Assembly (NCBI GenBank): GCA_038501195.1 | Contig: JBBPUQ010000001.1 | Span: 3,782,001-3,846,000, forward strand | Source: Nemania diffusa | Taxonomy: Eukaryota > Ascomycota > Sordariomycetes > Xylariales > Xylariaceae | Direction of reading: 5' to 3' | DNA: 64,000 nucleotides | Shown: in pieces, positions 35,779-46,304 of the stretch | How positions within the stretch are numbered: position 1 is the stretch's first letter | How the letters are laid out: each line of letters begins with the position of its first letter | The notes under the pieces: generated by a model | Databases searched by the model: none | What the model saw: only the letters and a program-made list of their open reading frames with translations | Told to the model about the DNA's origin: nothing | Made by a program: the position numbers and the translations under genes

Positions 35779-36959
35779 TCAGTCTTCCACATCGTCATCG
35801 GCTTGCAACGCATGCGCCAAGCCAGCCGCCACAAAGGACCCCATCATCGTTGCCGTAGGCACAGACTTCAGTAACGTAGCGCAATCACCAGCGGCAAAGA
35901 CGCCGGGCACATTTGTGTTGAAAAACGGCGGTAGGGTATTGATATGGCCTTGCGGAGCGACGTCAACGCCTAGGTCCTTTACAAATGAACCGTTCAGCTC
36001 AACGTTCGGGGCATGGGCCTACAATCCGAGAAGTCAGTCATCTGTGCTCACTGATGTAGTGTCCCTCTCGCCTATCGTGTTGGTGAAAATGACATAGATA
36101 TAGAAGGCCCTGTAGATCAAAAGATCATTGGGGAAAAAAAGGGGATAATTCTGACTCACAACGAAGCTTTCTGTGTTTACCGTCCCATCGTCAAGCGTAA
36201 CGAGAACTCCCGCTTGGCCTAAAACATTAGGATCCTTAGCGAAGCCCTTAATCTTACGATTCTCGATGTGGAATTTCTGGGTGCTTTTCAGGACGGCCCG
36301 GATTTCTGCGCCGAGCGGCTCGTTTCCATCCGTGTAGATATTAACGTTGGCCGCGAGCCTGCCTGTCATGCGCGAAACGGGTGGCGCGAACATGGCATTG
36401 CCCAGAAACCCTGTAGCGAGGACGCCCGCAGAAAAAGCGCCTCGCTCTTCGTAGCCGTGGCAGAACAGGCAGTGGAATCTATTGAGGATCCCGCCAACCG
36501 GTCAGTATGATGACCGAAGAAAATCATGCGAGAAGACACAACTCCCGCCCCTATGAAGACTCACATGCCCTTCCCCCAGAGCTCCGAATAGCCCGGGATG
36601 CCGGGCATGATATCCCGGACGCCGCTTGCGATGACGACTTTACGGCCCTCGTGTGTCTCTCCAGCGTCGTCAACAGCCTCGAAGTGGCCGTTTTCGAGCT
36701 TCCGTACGCTCGCGACACCGACATCCCGGAACTGGACCGTGTCGTACCGTGATAGGATGTCCGCTCGAGATTTGGCGCGAAAATCAGCCGGGTTCTCGTG
36801 GTCCCATCCCGCCACGTTGTGCATTTCTGATGCGACCCCGTTGCGGAAAGATCCCGAGCTGAATACTATGGCGGTATGGAGTTGACGGCATAATCCACCG
36901 GCCACAGCGAGGCCGGCCGGTCCGCCACCTAAGATCAATACATCTACCATCTTAGACAT
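35779..36959 (-). CDS. FAD/NAD(P)-dependent thioredoxin-reductase-like oxidoreductase (GliT type)
   Basis: Class of fungal thioredoxin-reductase-like flavoproteins that includes GliT, which oxidises dithiols to disulfides in epipolythiodioxopiperazine pathways. Three exons keep phase: 36959-36565, 36478-36160, 36018-35779; 317 residues. The FAD dinucleotide fold VDVLILGGGPAGLAVAGG is at residues 5-22. The redox pair lies in HCLFCHGYE just after the first intron. A C-terminal FAD site GVFAAGDCA is followed by TMMGSFVAAGLAHAL. The length fits the stand-alone family. The start MSKMVDVL lies directly before the Rossmann strand. No gliotoxin-type biosynthetic enzyme is seen nearby, so substrate and pathway are unknown; general detoxification or redox work is as likely. 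Confidence 0.87.
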
Positions 36960-38528
36960 TCTTGATCTATGTAGTGTTGATGTAGGTTTAAATGTCTCAG
37001 CTTTGAATCAATGAGTAATTGTCGTTGACAGTGGTTTGTTGCCGTTATGATATCTACTTAGTATAGTATGTAGGAAGGCCCTTCTAGGGAAAGATATAAT
37101 TTTATGTGGAAAATCGTCGTAAAGACAGATAGCATTGAATGAGAATATATAAACTCTCCGTCCGTAACGCGAGCGCTAGTACTCGGCGAGATACCTCGGA
37201 GATTTTAGCACTAGACAAAGGAATATGTCTTAAAAGTGGCCGGTTGGGCTGCTCGGAATCCTCATCAAGATCTACCGCTCCATCCGAAATGTTGGTGAAG
37301 GTTCCGAACGCATAGGCCCGTATATTAAATCGCGGAACCTGCTCGGGGTAGCCCCATGGCTAAACTCCCGGCCTCGCCGGGCATAATAACAGATAGTGGT
37401 TTAACGCACGCAGCGCGAGAGGACCAATACTAGACAGTCTTTATTTGAATAGCATTCAAAACGCTGTTCGAATAGACATTATATTGCAAGTAGATACTCC
37501 TAAGTAGTTCCATCGGTTGTACAAGGCCCTATACTCTCCCGTTCCGCATTGTGTTGACTATGAGAGATCATGCTCCTACGACGAACTTGATGATCGAAGA
37601 AGATAAATGCGCACCTTTCTTCGGCGTTTAAATTATCTAACTTCTGCTATCTGTGCCTCTAATCAGCATGAACATTATAATTAAGAATACTATAGCATTA
37701 AGACTATTCTGTATAAAAGGAATAACTCTAGCTGTGCTAGAATGGCAAGCGTCCCAGTCTCATCCATGATTTCCGCCGCTGTCATAACATTGACCATTGA
37801 TAAGACTTGGTTGCGGGAACACAGGGCCAAGTGATAAGATATCTAAGAATTAGTGATCCCACCGTTGTCTAGATATATCTTACTAACCACCACCTGCAAG
37901 GCCTGAAACTCGTCGTTGGTGTTGGTGCTCCGGCGGCGAACGCCGGAGCAGGGGTGTTGGGGGTTCACACCACGTTTGAGATCGGCATTCCACCGTCCCT
38001 AAGATGGGAACATGAAGTGGCGGAAATTGTCCCGTAGCGGCATCATTCCGCGGCTCAAGGAGTATTCAACGCTTCATCCGTAGGTTCAGCTTCTCAAGCA
38101 GGTCTTAGAAAGAGCCCTTGAGTATGATCTATTGCGGCTTGGCTAGACTTGGGTACTACTCCACCAGTGTCGAATAGGTAGGAGAGCTACCTAACCTTCC
38201 AATGGAATGGTACATGACGCCTTGTTACATGTTGAGAGGGGAGGCATGCCTCTAAATCACATGAATACCTGCCGTATTAGGGGGTCGTGATACTACTCAC
38301 TAGTCTATCTAATAGATGCTGTCGCTGACCGAAGAACTCTTGTATCGGGCGGAATGAAATCTTGTAATCCATCACGCTTTGTGTTTAATATTGAAATATG
38401 TCAAATAAGCGCAGGCACGTCGAGTTTTGGCGCCCTAGAGAGATCAAGTGTACATACTTAAGCTTCCTAGTTTCACCTCTTGCTGTGTAAAGCAAATAAT
38501 TCTCCATCTTTGTTTTGAATTCGCTACA
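36960..38528. other. Intergenic with a perfect GC-rich hairpin
   Basis: Divergent spacer between the flavoprotein and the secreted protein. At 37926-37950 lies a perfect inverted repeat, TGCTCCGGCG and CGCCGGAGCA around a 5-base loop GCGAA. The flanking 37900-38030 stays open in one frame (starting LQGLKLVVGVGAPAA), but I cannot assign it to a family. No supported gene. Confidence 0.5.
37926..37950. repeat. Perfect inverted repeat, 10-bp arms, 5-base loop
   Basis: Arms TGCTCCGGCG and CGCCGGAGCA are exact complements. It could be a protein-binding dyad, an RNA hairpin or chance in a GC-rich patch. Confidence 0.7.
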
Positions 38529-39206
38529 ATGAAGGTATAATACCACTACTTATATCATTAATAAAATATTTACTCGTGAGTTGACCACTGACGAATGGCA
38601 GTTCACCATTATCTTCGCGGCTCTCGCTGCCGGTTCTCTCGGCCAAGCTGGCATGGTTGAGCGTTCTGGTACCAAGCTCACGCAAACTCAGGCTGCGGCT
38701 CGCCTATCCGCTGGTGGCGTGGGCTGGACGTCGAGCGGCGGGTGCACGGAGAAGACAAACCCTACTTGCACTTCGTTTGATGGTGTATACTCAGGCACTG
38801 TCGACGGCGCAATTACATTGAAGGGAGCCTGTGGCTGCACAGTGACCATCACTGGTGGGACAGAGACTGGTCACGCGAGCGGGACATATAGGTTGGTTTA
38901 GCAACGGCTACTGAGTAGCCTCTTGTCCGACTGACCAATTTCTGATATATATATGGTCGTGTTAGCCATGCCAACGGCTACAAGTTCGATTTTGCTAAAA
39001 CTACAGCGCTCAACTCCTATGTCACAAACACTTTCACGAAAATCGCGAACCGTGCCGATGGCTATCCTCAGTGGCAGGCTGCATCGGGGAATATCTACTG
39101 TGTAAGTACACCAAAGACCAAAGGTATCTACATCGGCGTTCATAGGATGAGAACTGACGACGCTCTGTAGGATGAGGGAAACCACTGGGATGTGACATTC
39201 TATTAA
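38529..39206 (+). CDS. Secreted small protein with M15-peptidase-like (Hedgehog/DD-peptidase) zinc site
   Basis: Four exons keep phase: 38529-38534, 38602-38891, 38966-39101, 39171-39206; 155 residues. The first exon is only ATGAAG; joined to the next it gives a signal peptide MKFTIIFAALAAGSLGQA. The mature part has five cysteines (50, 58, 79, 81, 144). GHASGTYSHANGYKFD followed by a late EGNHWDV matches the pattern of M15/DD-peptidase zinc enzymes: His100, Asp107 and His149 as ligands and Glu146 as catalytic base, with a TITGGTETG stretch before in the place of the family's 'TSGYR' strand. Inference: an extracellular zinc peptidase, perhaps cutting bacterial cell-wall peptides. The gene structure is well supported; the enzyme class is a motif-level call. 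Confidence 0.8.
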
Positions 39207-40352
39207 GTATGAGACGAGCGCCTAGCGGCGGGAGTGCTTGAGATGTTCGATGGAGTCCAAAAGATACATCGTCGATTCTTAACTTCGAAGTCGATAGAAA
39301 GGGGTTTAATACGGGGCAATATTTTATGGGTGTCATGTCCAGGCTTCGACTGCATGCTAGACTCAGCGATACATCGATATGCTCGTAGGAATGGCGCATA
39401 AACTCTGAATCAACATGTCGATTCTATGCATACAGCTCCATCTAGTACAATTTCAAGAGTGTGTTGCGCTAGATAAATGGCGGCGTCGACATTATAAGCA
39501 GCCGTTGATCAATGTAGCAGAGGTAGAGTCGCAGTGAGCCGCACGAGGAGTCACTTAGCGTACCGATGCTGATATATATCAATGCAGTGGCATAGAATAA
39601 TAGAGCGAGGCTGAGTGGCCGCGCGATTGTTTAAACGAGCTTGCGAAAGGTAGGCGGTATTTGCTTGTCTCGTGCCGCAGCATTTAGATTTTAGTAGTCT
39701 AATCCCCAAAGACTAGTCTTTTCATTTCACCTCTGCGACGCACCGCCTGCACGCAGTTATAGATTAAATAATAATTCACAAAATTTGGAATTTTCGTCTT
39801 CGAGCACGGCACTGTATTGGCATTGCATTGACGTAATATAGTCCCGTGTGTTGAATCGAGCGTAATACAGCTAACTGCTGCTACCAGACACGAATCAGGA
39901 TGGAGGAAAACATGCTGGCACACTAAAAACGTTTATTTGGTAGTTCAACAACGGCTTTGGAGTGTAAACATTCAGTCTGTTGAACGCTGAGAAACCCGAT
40001 GTCCCCTCCTCCCCCGCATGAGCAAAGGATAAAGAGCAATCGATCGGCACCATGACGTGCCTATGATAAACTATCTGCCCCGGCGACGAATAGAAATTCT
40101 ATCGTCGAGAGGAACGTTTTCAGTCTTTGTAAGGCTTGACATCAGTGGTGAGGTCATCGGCCGAGTAGGGTCTAACCAGCTGCCTCATGCTTCTCCTATA
40201 CCTTGACGGGTTTGTGAGTATATAGTGTTCACTAGAGCAACTCGAATATCAGGAAAGGTTCTATTCTACTTAAACCAGTGTTCTATCTAGGATAAGCCAA
40301 AATCTATCTACCAAACAAGAACGCAGATCGAAGCATCGCACAAGAAGTCATC
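39207..40352. other. Intergenic, no gene seen
   Basis: 3' flank of the secreted-protein gene and promoter of the small His-rich gene. Open frames here are antisense shadows or short random runs. Confidence 0.5.
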
Positions 40353-40651
40353 ATGTCTGCAGACGGCCACGGACTCCCCGACAACGCAATACGAGGGGCT
40401 CATGACATGATCCATCATGCCGAGCAAGAGGAGCACGAGCACGAGGCAGCCACGAAGCGCGGGCTAACAGACCAAGCCGTCGAGGCCGAGTACGACTTCA
40501 TGCATCACGCAGAGGATGAGCTAGCCAAGCTCGAGGTATGTTGTTCAACTACCGATTCGCTGAATCACCCGCGAATTTTGATCAGGCACAGAAAAACAAA
40601 GGCAGCGGGCTCAAGAAGAAAATGGAGAAGATGCTGCCAGGACATCATTGA
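40353..40651 (+). CDS. Small His/Glu-rich protein, unknown function
   Basis: Two exons, 40353-40535 and 40586-40651 (donor GTATGT, acceptor ATCAG), giving 82 residues. The protein starts MSADGHGLPDNAIRGAHDM and carries two related stretches, HDMIHHAEQEEHEHEAAT and YDFMHHAEDELAKLE, an internal repeat of about 35 residues. The second exon gives a basic, Gly/Lys-rich tail ending KMLPGHH. No signal peptide, membrane segment or known domain. Reading through the intron would give a longer tail of unlike composition, so I prefer the spliced form. The hydrophilic, His-rich nature suggests a small cytosolic or nuclear protein; I do not assign a role. Confidence 0.6.
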
Positions 40652-41317
40652 AAAAGAATGGACGGGGAAAGGGGGAGAGGAGAGGTTTCCTGTACGGGTT
40701 ATGACGCTTGCTTTTGAGTAACATCTTCGCTACGAGCAACGAGTTTCTTGTGGCCGGGTTGTATGATATCACGATATGTAAAGCAACATAGGAAATTAAA
40801 TTATATTTTGACTTGATACTCACACTTTCGGGCGAATTTTGACAGAATTCGCAGTTTATAACCTCTGTAGTATCTGCATATTAGTAGCAATATTGACCAC
40901 ATTTTTAGAGAGTGTCTACATTGATGGCACTCGTTGTGGTGCTACGATACACATATTTATGAGCGTGATATCTTCTCTTAACCGATAATAATGAGCAATT
41001 GTTATGTACGTACGACGGCGATTAGATATAAATCACGTAAAGAGGAACACAGGAAAGTGAATTCGGCGGTCGTTGTGCCGTTATCACTGCATGCGTCCCG
41101 GTTCACCAAAACGGACCCCGCATATATAGGCAGTCAATATATACATATGCGTATCATCGATCACGGATAAAATGCTCGGTCTTATAGACAGTATTATCTA
41201 GAGTGCCAACATGTAGTCGGTGGCAACATTACCCTCGTAGCTCTTTACGAAGGAAAAAAAAAAGCACCGGATTTGATGCCTTCGATCACCACAAGTTGAC
41301 GGCGAGAGATATTCAAA
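40652..41317. other. Intergenic, no gene seen
   Basis: Spacer containing the promoter of the CmcJ/AsaB-like gene. Nothing else recognised. Confidence 0.5.
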
Positions 41318-42527
41318 ATGGCGTCCGTCGTGACCACTGCGCCAACTCTGGTGCTCGAGCTAAATGGAGAGAAGCCCGCAAAGCGGAACGTCTCGACCGT
41401 CATCAACTATTACCGTGACCCAGGCGACGGCTCGCCGCCAATGCCAGTGAGAATCTCGGAGTAAGCCCATATATCCGTAGCTGCCCGTCCCTTTATATCT
41501 CCCAGTAGGGGGCTAACGAGTCCCTCCTACGAAAAGAAAGACTGTCAAGAACGAGCGGCCGACGATTGCCAAGCCGACGATCATCCGGGACGTCACCGGC
41601 GACGAGGACAAGTACACACTCGACGGAAACGGCTTTCAGTTCTGTCGACGGGCAACCCAACTGCGCAACGACGACTTCCACGATGGCGAGTTGGTCGAGG
41701 CTAAGTACTATCCTGAGGCCAGACAACTCCTAAAAGACATGTAATTGCCTACACCATTTATAAAGCGGTGCCCTAAATACGACAAATCGAATTGAGGATC
41801 GTGCTAACTAACATTGTGCCTAATAAAACAGCACTGGGGCCTCTCGTGTCCACATCTTCGACCACAAGACTCGCGTCGGGCCCTCGAATTGGCACAAGCT
41901 AGGTGAAGGGAATAGGGCAACGCGAGGCCCGTTATTCCGGGCACACGTCGACCAGTCGTACGCTGGGGCTGAGTTGGTTCTCCGGAGGCATTTTCCAGAC
42001 GAGGCAGACGAGTTGCTTAAGGGACGATATCAAATTATCAATGTACGTGTTCTCCGGGTTTGCTTCGCTTCTATGCCCCTACATCTGGCTTTGCGTGTCA
42101 TTTCGTCGTATATGTTGACCTATCCTTCATTATCATCAATTCTTAATTACAATATCTTCTATGTGTATCGATGGCTAACCCCGTAATCTGACAGATCTGG
42201 CGACCAATTAAAACAATCTACAAAGACCCCCTGGCTGTGGCCGACGCGAGCTCAGTTCCGGACTCTGATTTACTGGCAGCCTCAATCCTATACCCACGGG
42301 GATCACGAGATGAAACATGGACGATGCTTCCTAACGACGCACACCAGTGGTACTTCAAAAATGCGCTGGGGCCTGACGAAGTGCTGCTCATCAAGTGCTT
42401 TGATTCGGCCACGACGCCCGGACTTGCGCGACGTGTCCCACATTCTGCGTTTGAGGATCCCAGCATGGTTGATTCCGGACATCGTGAGAGTATTGAGGCT
42501 AGAGCCTTAGTATTTTACGATGATTAG
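41318..42527 (+). CDS. CmcJ/AsaB/GA4-desaturase-like oxidase
   Basis: Belongs to the fungal family typified by AsaB of the aspergillic-acid cluster, related to cephamycin CmcJ and fungal GA4 desaturase; such proteins hydroxylate or desaturate secondary metabolites. Four exons keep phase: 41318-41460, 41537-41740, 41832-42042, 42195-42527; 296 residues, the usual size. Family landmarks: VSTVINYYRDP near the start, RVHIFDHKTR, FRAHVDQSYAGAE (with an H-x-D as in oxygenases), the NIWRPIKTIYKDPLAV block right after the last intron, and DETWTMLPNDAHQWYF followed by EVLLIKCFDS near the end. No other secondary-metabolism synthase is visible in the window, so it is either a stand-alone tailoring enzyme or serves another substrate. 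Confidence 0.87.
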
Positions 42528-42829
42528 TGTGGTGGGAAATTGGTAGTCGTGGTCTTAAAGGAGACAGGGAGTGGGTTATAAGGAGACCTGTAAAAGACAA
42601 ACTTGGCACCGTAACTTTCCGCTATTAGCAGCAGAATCTGCTCCATGCGCTACAGTTGCATGCTAATGAGATAGCAACAAACTGAGATGGCTGGTTTGCA
42701 ACAATCTTGACCCACACTATTATCGACGGCTGGGCCATTTCTAGGCCCAGCCCTTATTTATGCTATGCGCTATGCACCTTGAGGTGCGCTGAGTTCGAGA
42801 TCTGATTCATCAGGCTATTTCTCTGTGTA
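42528..42829. other. Convergent 3' intergenic region
   Basis: About 300 bp between the ends of the oxidase gene and the HAUS6-like gene; nothing recognised. Confidence 0.5.
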
Positions 42830-45141
42830 TCACTGTCGGCTTGGGCTTGGGCCTGGGCTTGTAGCAATTCGGGGCCGACTCTTGAAAATTGCCTCATAGT
42901 CTTCTTGGCCGTCTTCCATCAGACCCTCCACAACCGACAGGTCACCCACGGCTTCCTCGTCGACCTTGGGGAAATAACTGTCTTTCCTTTGGGTTAATTT
43001 ACTCTTCCTCTGTGACCGTCGTCTTTCTAGTTGCGCTTTCTGTCGTGCTGCCTCAAAACCAGCCATAGAACGGCGCGTTCGCGATATTAAGTCCTCGTAC
43101 TCTTCGCCTCGCTCAGGATCATCATTCGGAGCAAGGTGGCCATTTACTTGTGTATAGCTTGCCTTCACCGGTGATTGTTGCGGCGTCACGTCTTCTGTTT
43201 CGAAAGATGTGGTTCGCGTCATTGACATCTGTGTTCTCTCGGCGAGAGTCAAAGTGTAACGAGACTTCTTCACGGGAGATGGTGACGCGTTATTCATCGA
43301 ATTCAAAATCTCGTCGGCAAGGACCTGCGTTGGGGACCTTGGACGGGGGGGTGGCGGCATGGTATCATGCATTCTTATTGCGGGTTGTGGCTGGTCTGGG
43401 TATGAAGAAGAGACCTGGCTTTCCTCATATCGAGAGGTGAACGTCAACTTATTGTCTTCCGCAACACTCGGTTGGTGCTTCGCCGGGATGGGGTAAGGCT
43501 CTACTATAGATCGCCCATCTTCTCTAAGAAGCTCGACTGGACTTCCTCGACGCGTCTTACGTTTTTCGTGGGGGAGAGGTAATTGCCTTCGAGGGCCTGC
43601 GAACCCTCTAGGGATGGCTGTTGGGCGATTAGTGCCATTTGTTGAGGATTCCCTAACCTTCGGCGGAAGCAATACTCCCTCTAATTCGTCCTCCCATTCA
43701 CTTAAATCCGAAACAGGATCCAATCCCTGTTCTTGTGGAATAAATTGGGTCGAAGTAGTAGTTGCAGGTCCTCTTCTCGTGGCCGTTATCAAACTTGAAA
43801 AGTCTGGGATTTTCGTATCCTTTAATCCTTCTAGTTCCCTTGTCAGGCTATTAAGTGTATTCGCATATTCGGGCGGTGGTTTATCAAATTTAATGTGACT
43901 TGAGCTAGTAGGATTGTCGAAATCGAGATTGAGGTGAGCCATAAAATCGAGGCTGATTTCTTTCTTTTTCTCTTTTGGCGGAGGATCTCGAGCTACCCGT
44001 GGCCGAATCTCTCCAAAGGTGGTCTTCCGAAAATCCTCCCACCTCCGGAGCCTAGTCTTCTGATGATGGACGCGTTGCTCTAGCTGCTCGAGTAAGCCAG
44101 CGGTCTGCTCCTCCAAGTACGTGATATTTCCTGCTCGCACACCGCTCCAGACCTCATCAAATGGTGTGCTCAAGAGACTACCCTTCTGGGACGAACTGTC
44201 GCCGAGTAACCCGTCAACCCATTGTTCATTGCCAGCCCAGTTGTTCCTCAGTATCCTGCGAACCTCGGAATTTGCCGTATCTGACGTCCCCATGGGCCTC
44301 TCTCGTCCCTCAGACTTCGCTTGTTCTCGGCGTCGAGTAATCCCTCGCTCTTTCATCTCGAGCAACTCCTCAAAGCTACGGTACTTTTCACGAGCAGCTT
44401 TCTTCTTTTCCAAGATCGATTTCAAGGAGACCTTGTGAGCAAGTAATAATCCGTTTAGCTCAGTTCTATCGCCTCTGTAGCCCCAATTCTCCAACGATAT
44501 GCTTTCCGAAATGGTTGGTCTATATTCCGGGCCCGAGTTGAGAGCTCGTTCAGAGACTAACTTCTTGAGCACAGCCGAAGAAAACACGGCAAGCACCTCT
44601 TCTAGCCTCTCCCCCTTGCACTCGTCGAGCATTGTCTTTCGTATGAGGACATCGCGGCCGAGCACGCCATTCTTTTTGGCCACCTCAAGGCTTCGTACTA
44701 GGGCGGCTCGCAGGTTGATCGACTGAACTTGATCGGTAGGGGGGTAGAAAGGGCGCAGTTTCTGCGGCCTAGTTAGCCATGCCATGAAGCCGCAAGGTTG
44801 GAACACGCTGCATGACATACATTTTGTGCATCAGTGTGATCCCACAACGAGAAGAGCTGGTAAAGAGCCCACTCCACACACTGGATACGTCTCTTCTGTC
44901 CACCAGCGGCATCTTTGGCGGAGAAGGTCGTAGGTGTGATGTCCGGCCAGTCGGGCTCAAGATCGAGATCCAGGAGACGCGAGTTGGTGAGGAATAGGAT
45001 CACATTAGAGGTGCAAGTCGGTATTTGTGGCGGTTTGTTGAGAAGCGGCGCTGATGTTGGAGCGGCGGTCAAGGTTGGTTTAGTAGGGACACGCAAAGGT
45101 CGTGTTCGCGCCAACGACGAATTGGACTGGTAAGTTGACAT
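42830..45141 (-). CDS. HAUS augmin-like complex subunit 6 N-terminal domain protein
   Basis: Augmin recruits gamma-tubulin to existing spindle microtubules so that new ones branch from them. Two exons: 45141-44821 and 44761-42830, in phase, 750 residues. The HAUS6 N-terminal domain spans about residues 40-230: NVILFLTNSRLLDLDLEPDWPD, then KRRIQCVEWALYQLFSLWD, the KLRPFYPP block right after the intron, NLRAALVRSLE, KKNGVLGRDV, RKTMLDECKGERLEEVL. A coiled-coil region follows and the rest is Ser/Pro/Arg-rich and probably unstructured. The ATG-like start at 44818 inside the intron would delete half of the conserved domain, so the 45141 start is preferred. Confidence 0.9.
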
Positions 45142-45911
45142 GGCCGCATCTTCTTCCCTCTTTGATAAGAAGAGTAAGAAATGGCCAGCTCGGATTTTTA
45201 TGCACCTGGGTTTGTCGTCTTACGTACCTGTACCTAGGGTTTTTGTTCGAGACAATATTTACATTCTTATCTAGTAAGGTTCCATGTTGCTATGCAAGCA
45301 CCTACCTACCTAGGTACCTAATCGATAACATGTCCCCCTTACCTATCCCCAGCCAGCTAAGTGGGGTCGGGTATTCGCTAACGGCTAACCCCCCAAAAAG
45401 CCCCTCCCAAAGTTCCCCATGGTTAGGCAGGTACCGCGTACCTCTCCAACACACAGCTGCACGACGCTATGCCCCCCCCAGAGTTCATTTAATTTACCCA
45501 GCGCCCCTCGGTTGAGTATCGTAGATGAGCAATAATATACGGCTTTTATGGTTTGTATGTCCAGGCCCGTATACGAAGTACGCTAGAAATCGGCGGGCAC
45601 TATTCGTAGCGATCGAATAGAAATGAGTACGACTCTGCTGTCTGTCAACAGCCCACGCCAGTGACACCTAGCTATGCTTGCTACAAAACGCCGATGCGTA
45701 TGATAAGGAGGTATGTAGTATGAGAGTGATGTGGATTGCAAGGTAGTAGAGCAATATAAATTCGCAGCCTGAATATTAAGTAGCAATTTGCTATGTCTGT
45801 TTAATGTTGTCCCTCGAAGGACTTTTCTACCCAGTTGATCTTGTGTACAGCCAGGTTCTATTCGCCTGTTTGCCTTTCATCGTCCTATAACCCGATTATA
45901 GTGTTCGCCCC
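45142..45911. other. Intergenic with CTACCTAGGTACCTA motifs
   Basis: Holds the HAUS6 promoter and the 3' flank of the secreted cysteine-rich gene. A motif run of the ACCTACCTAGGTACCTA type lies at 45301-45320. No gene seen. Confidence 0.5.
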
Positions 45912-46304
45912 TTAGCCGCATCTTCCGGTACATTGGTCAGTCGATATACATTTGCAAGCGCCGCACGTGCCCTCGAGCGTTATAGTTAAGGAACCCGTGA
46001 TGGGGTCACAGTGAGCGCCACTATTCGAAGCCGAACACAAGCTGGTCGTGCCCGGAGCGCCGCAATCGAGGCGCCAGGATGGGGGGCCTCCTGCTGGCTC
46101 GGGGCTCACATTGCTAGGCAGCCCATCGTTCACTGTAATAATGGCGACCGGGTCGGCTGGCGCATCGTCTCGGAGCGATACAGTCGGCGCTGCGAGAACC
46201 GCGGTTGCGGGGAGGAAAAATGCGAGGGAGGTAGCGAACTACTTAGATCATTAGCTCGATGCCACCGCGCCATCTTAGATGTGCCATGTATGTTGTACCT
46301 TCAT
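45912..46304 (-). CDS. Small secreted cysteine-rich protein (effector-like candidate)
   Basis: Two exons: 46304-46299 (ATGAAG only) and 46238-45912, giving 110 residues. The joined N-terminus MKFATSLAFFLPATAVLAAP is a clear signal peptide with predicted cleavage after residue 18-20. The mature protein is acidic at first, then has eight cysteines in its last 50 residues (LDC, SLC, AHC, GTCGACKC, DQC, GRC), probably forming four disulfides. No known domain recognised. Size, secretion signal and cysteine content are those of fungal effectors or antimicrobial proteins, which is an inference. The intron after the second codon is the same arrangement as in the secreted gene at 38529. Confidence 0.7.

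Noticed and set aside
35779..42527. A gliotoxin-like biosynthetic cluster
   Set aside because: A GliT-like and an AsaB-like gene are present but no NRPS, PKS, glutathione transferase, P450 or transporter of such a cluster is visible.
42830..44818. Start of the HAUS6-like gene at 44818
   Set aside because: That start is inside the intron; the upstream exon to 45141 carries the first half of the conserved HAUS6 domain.
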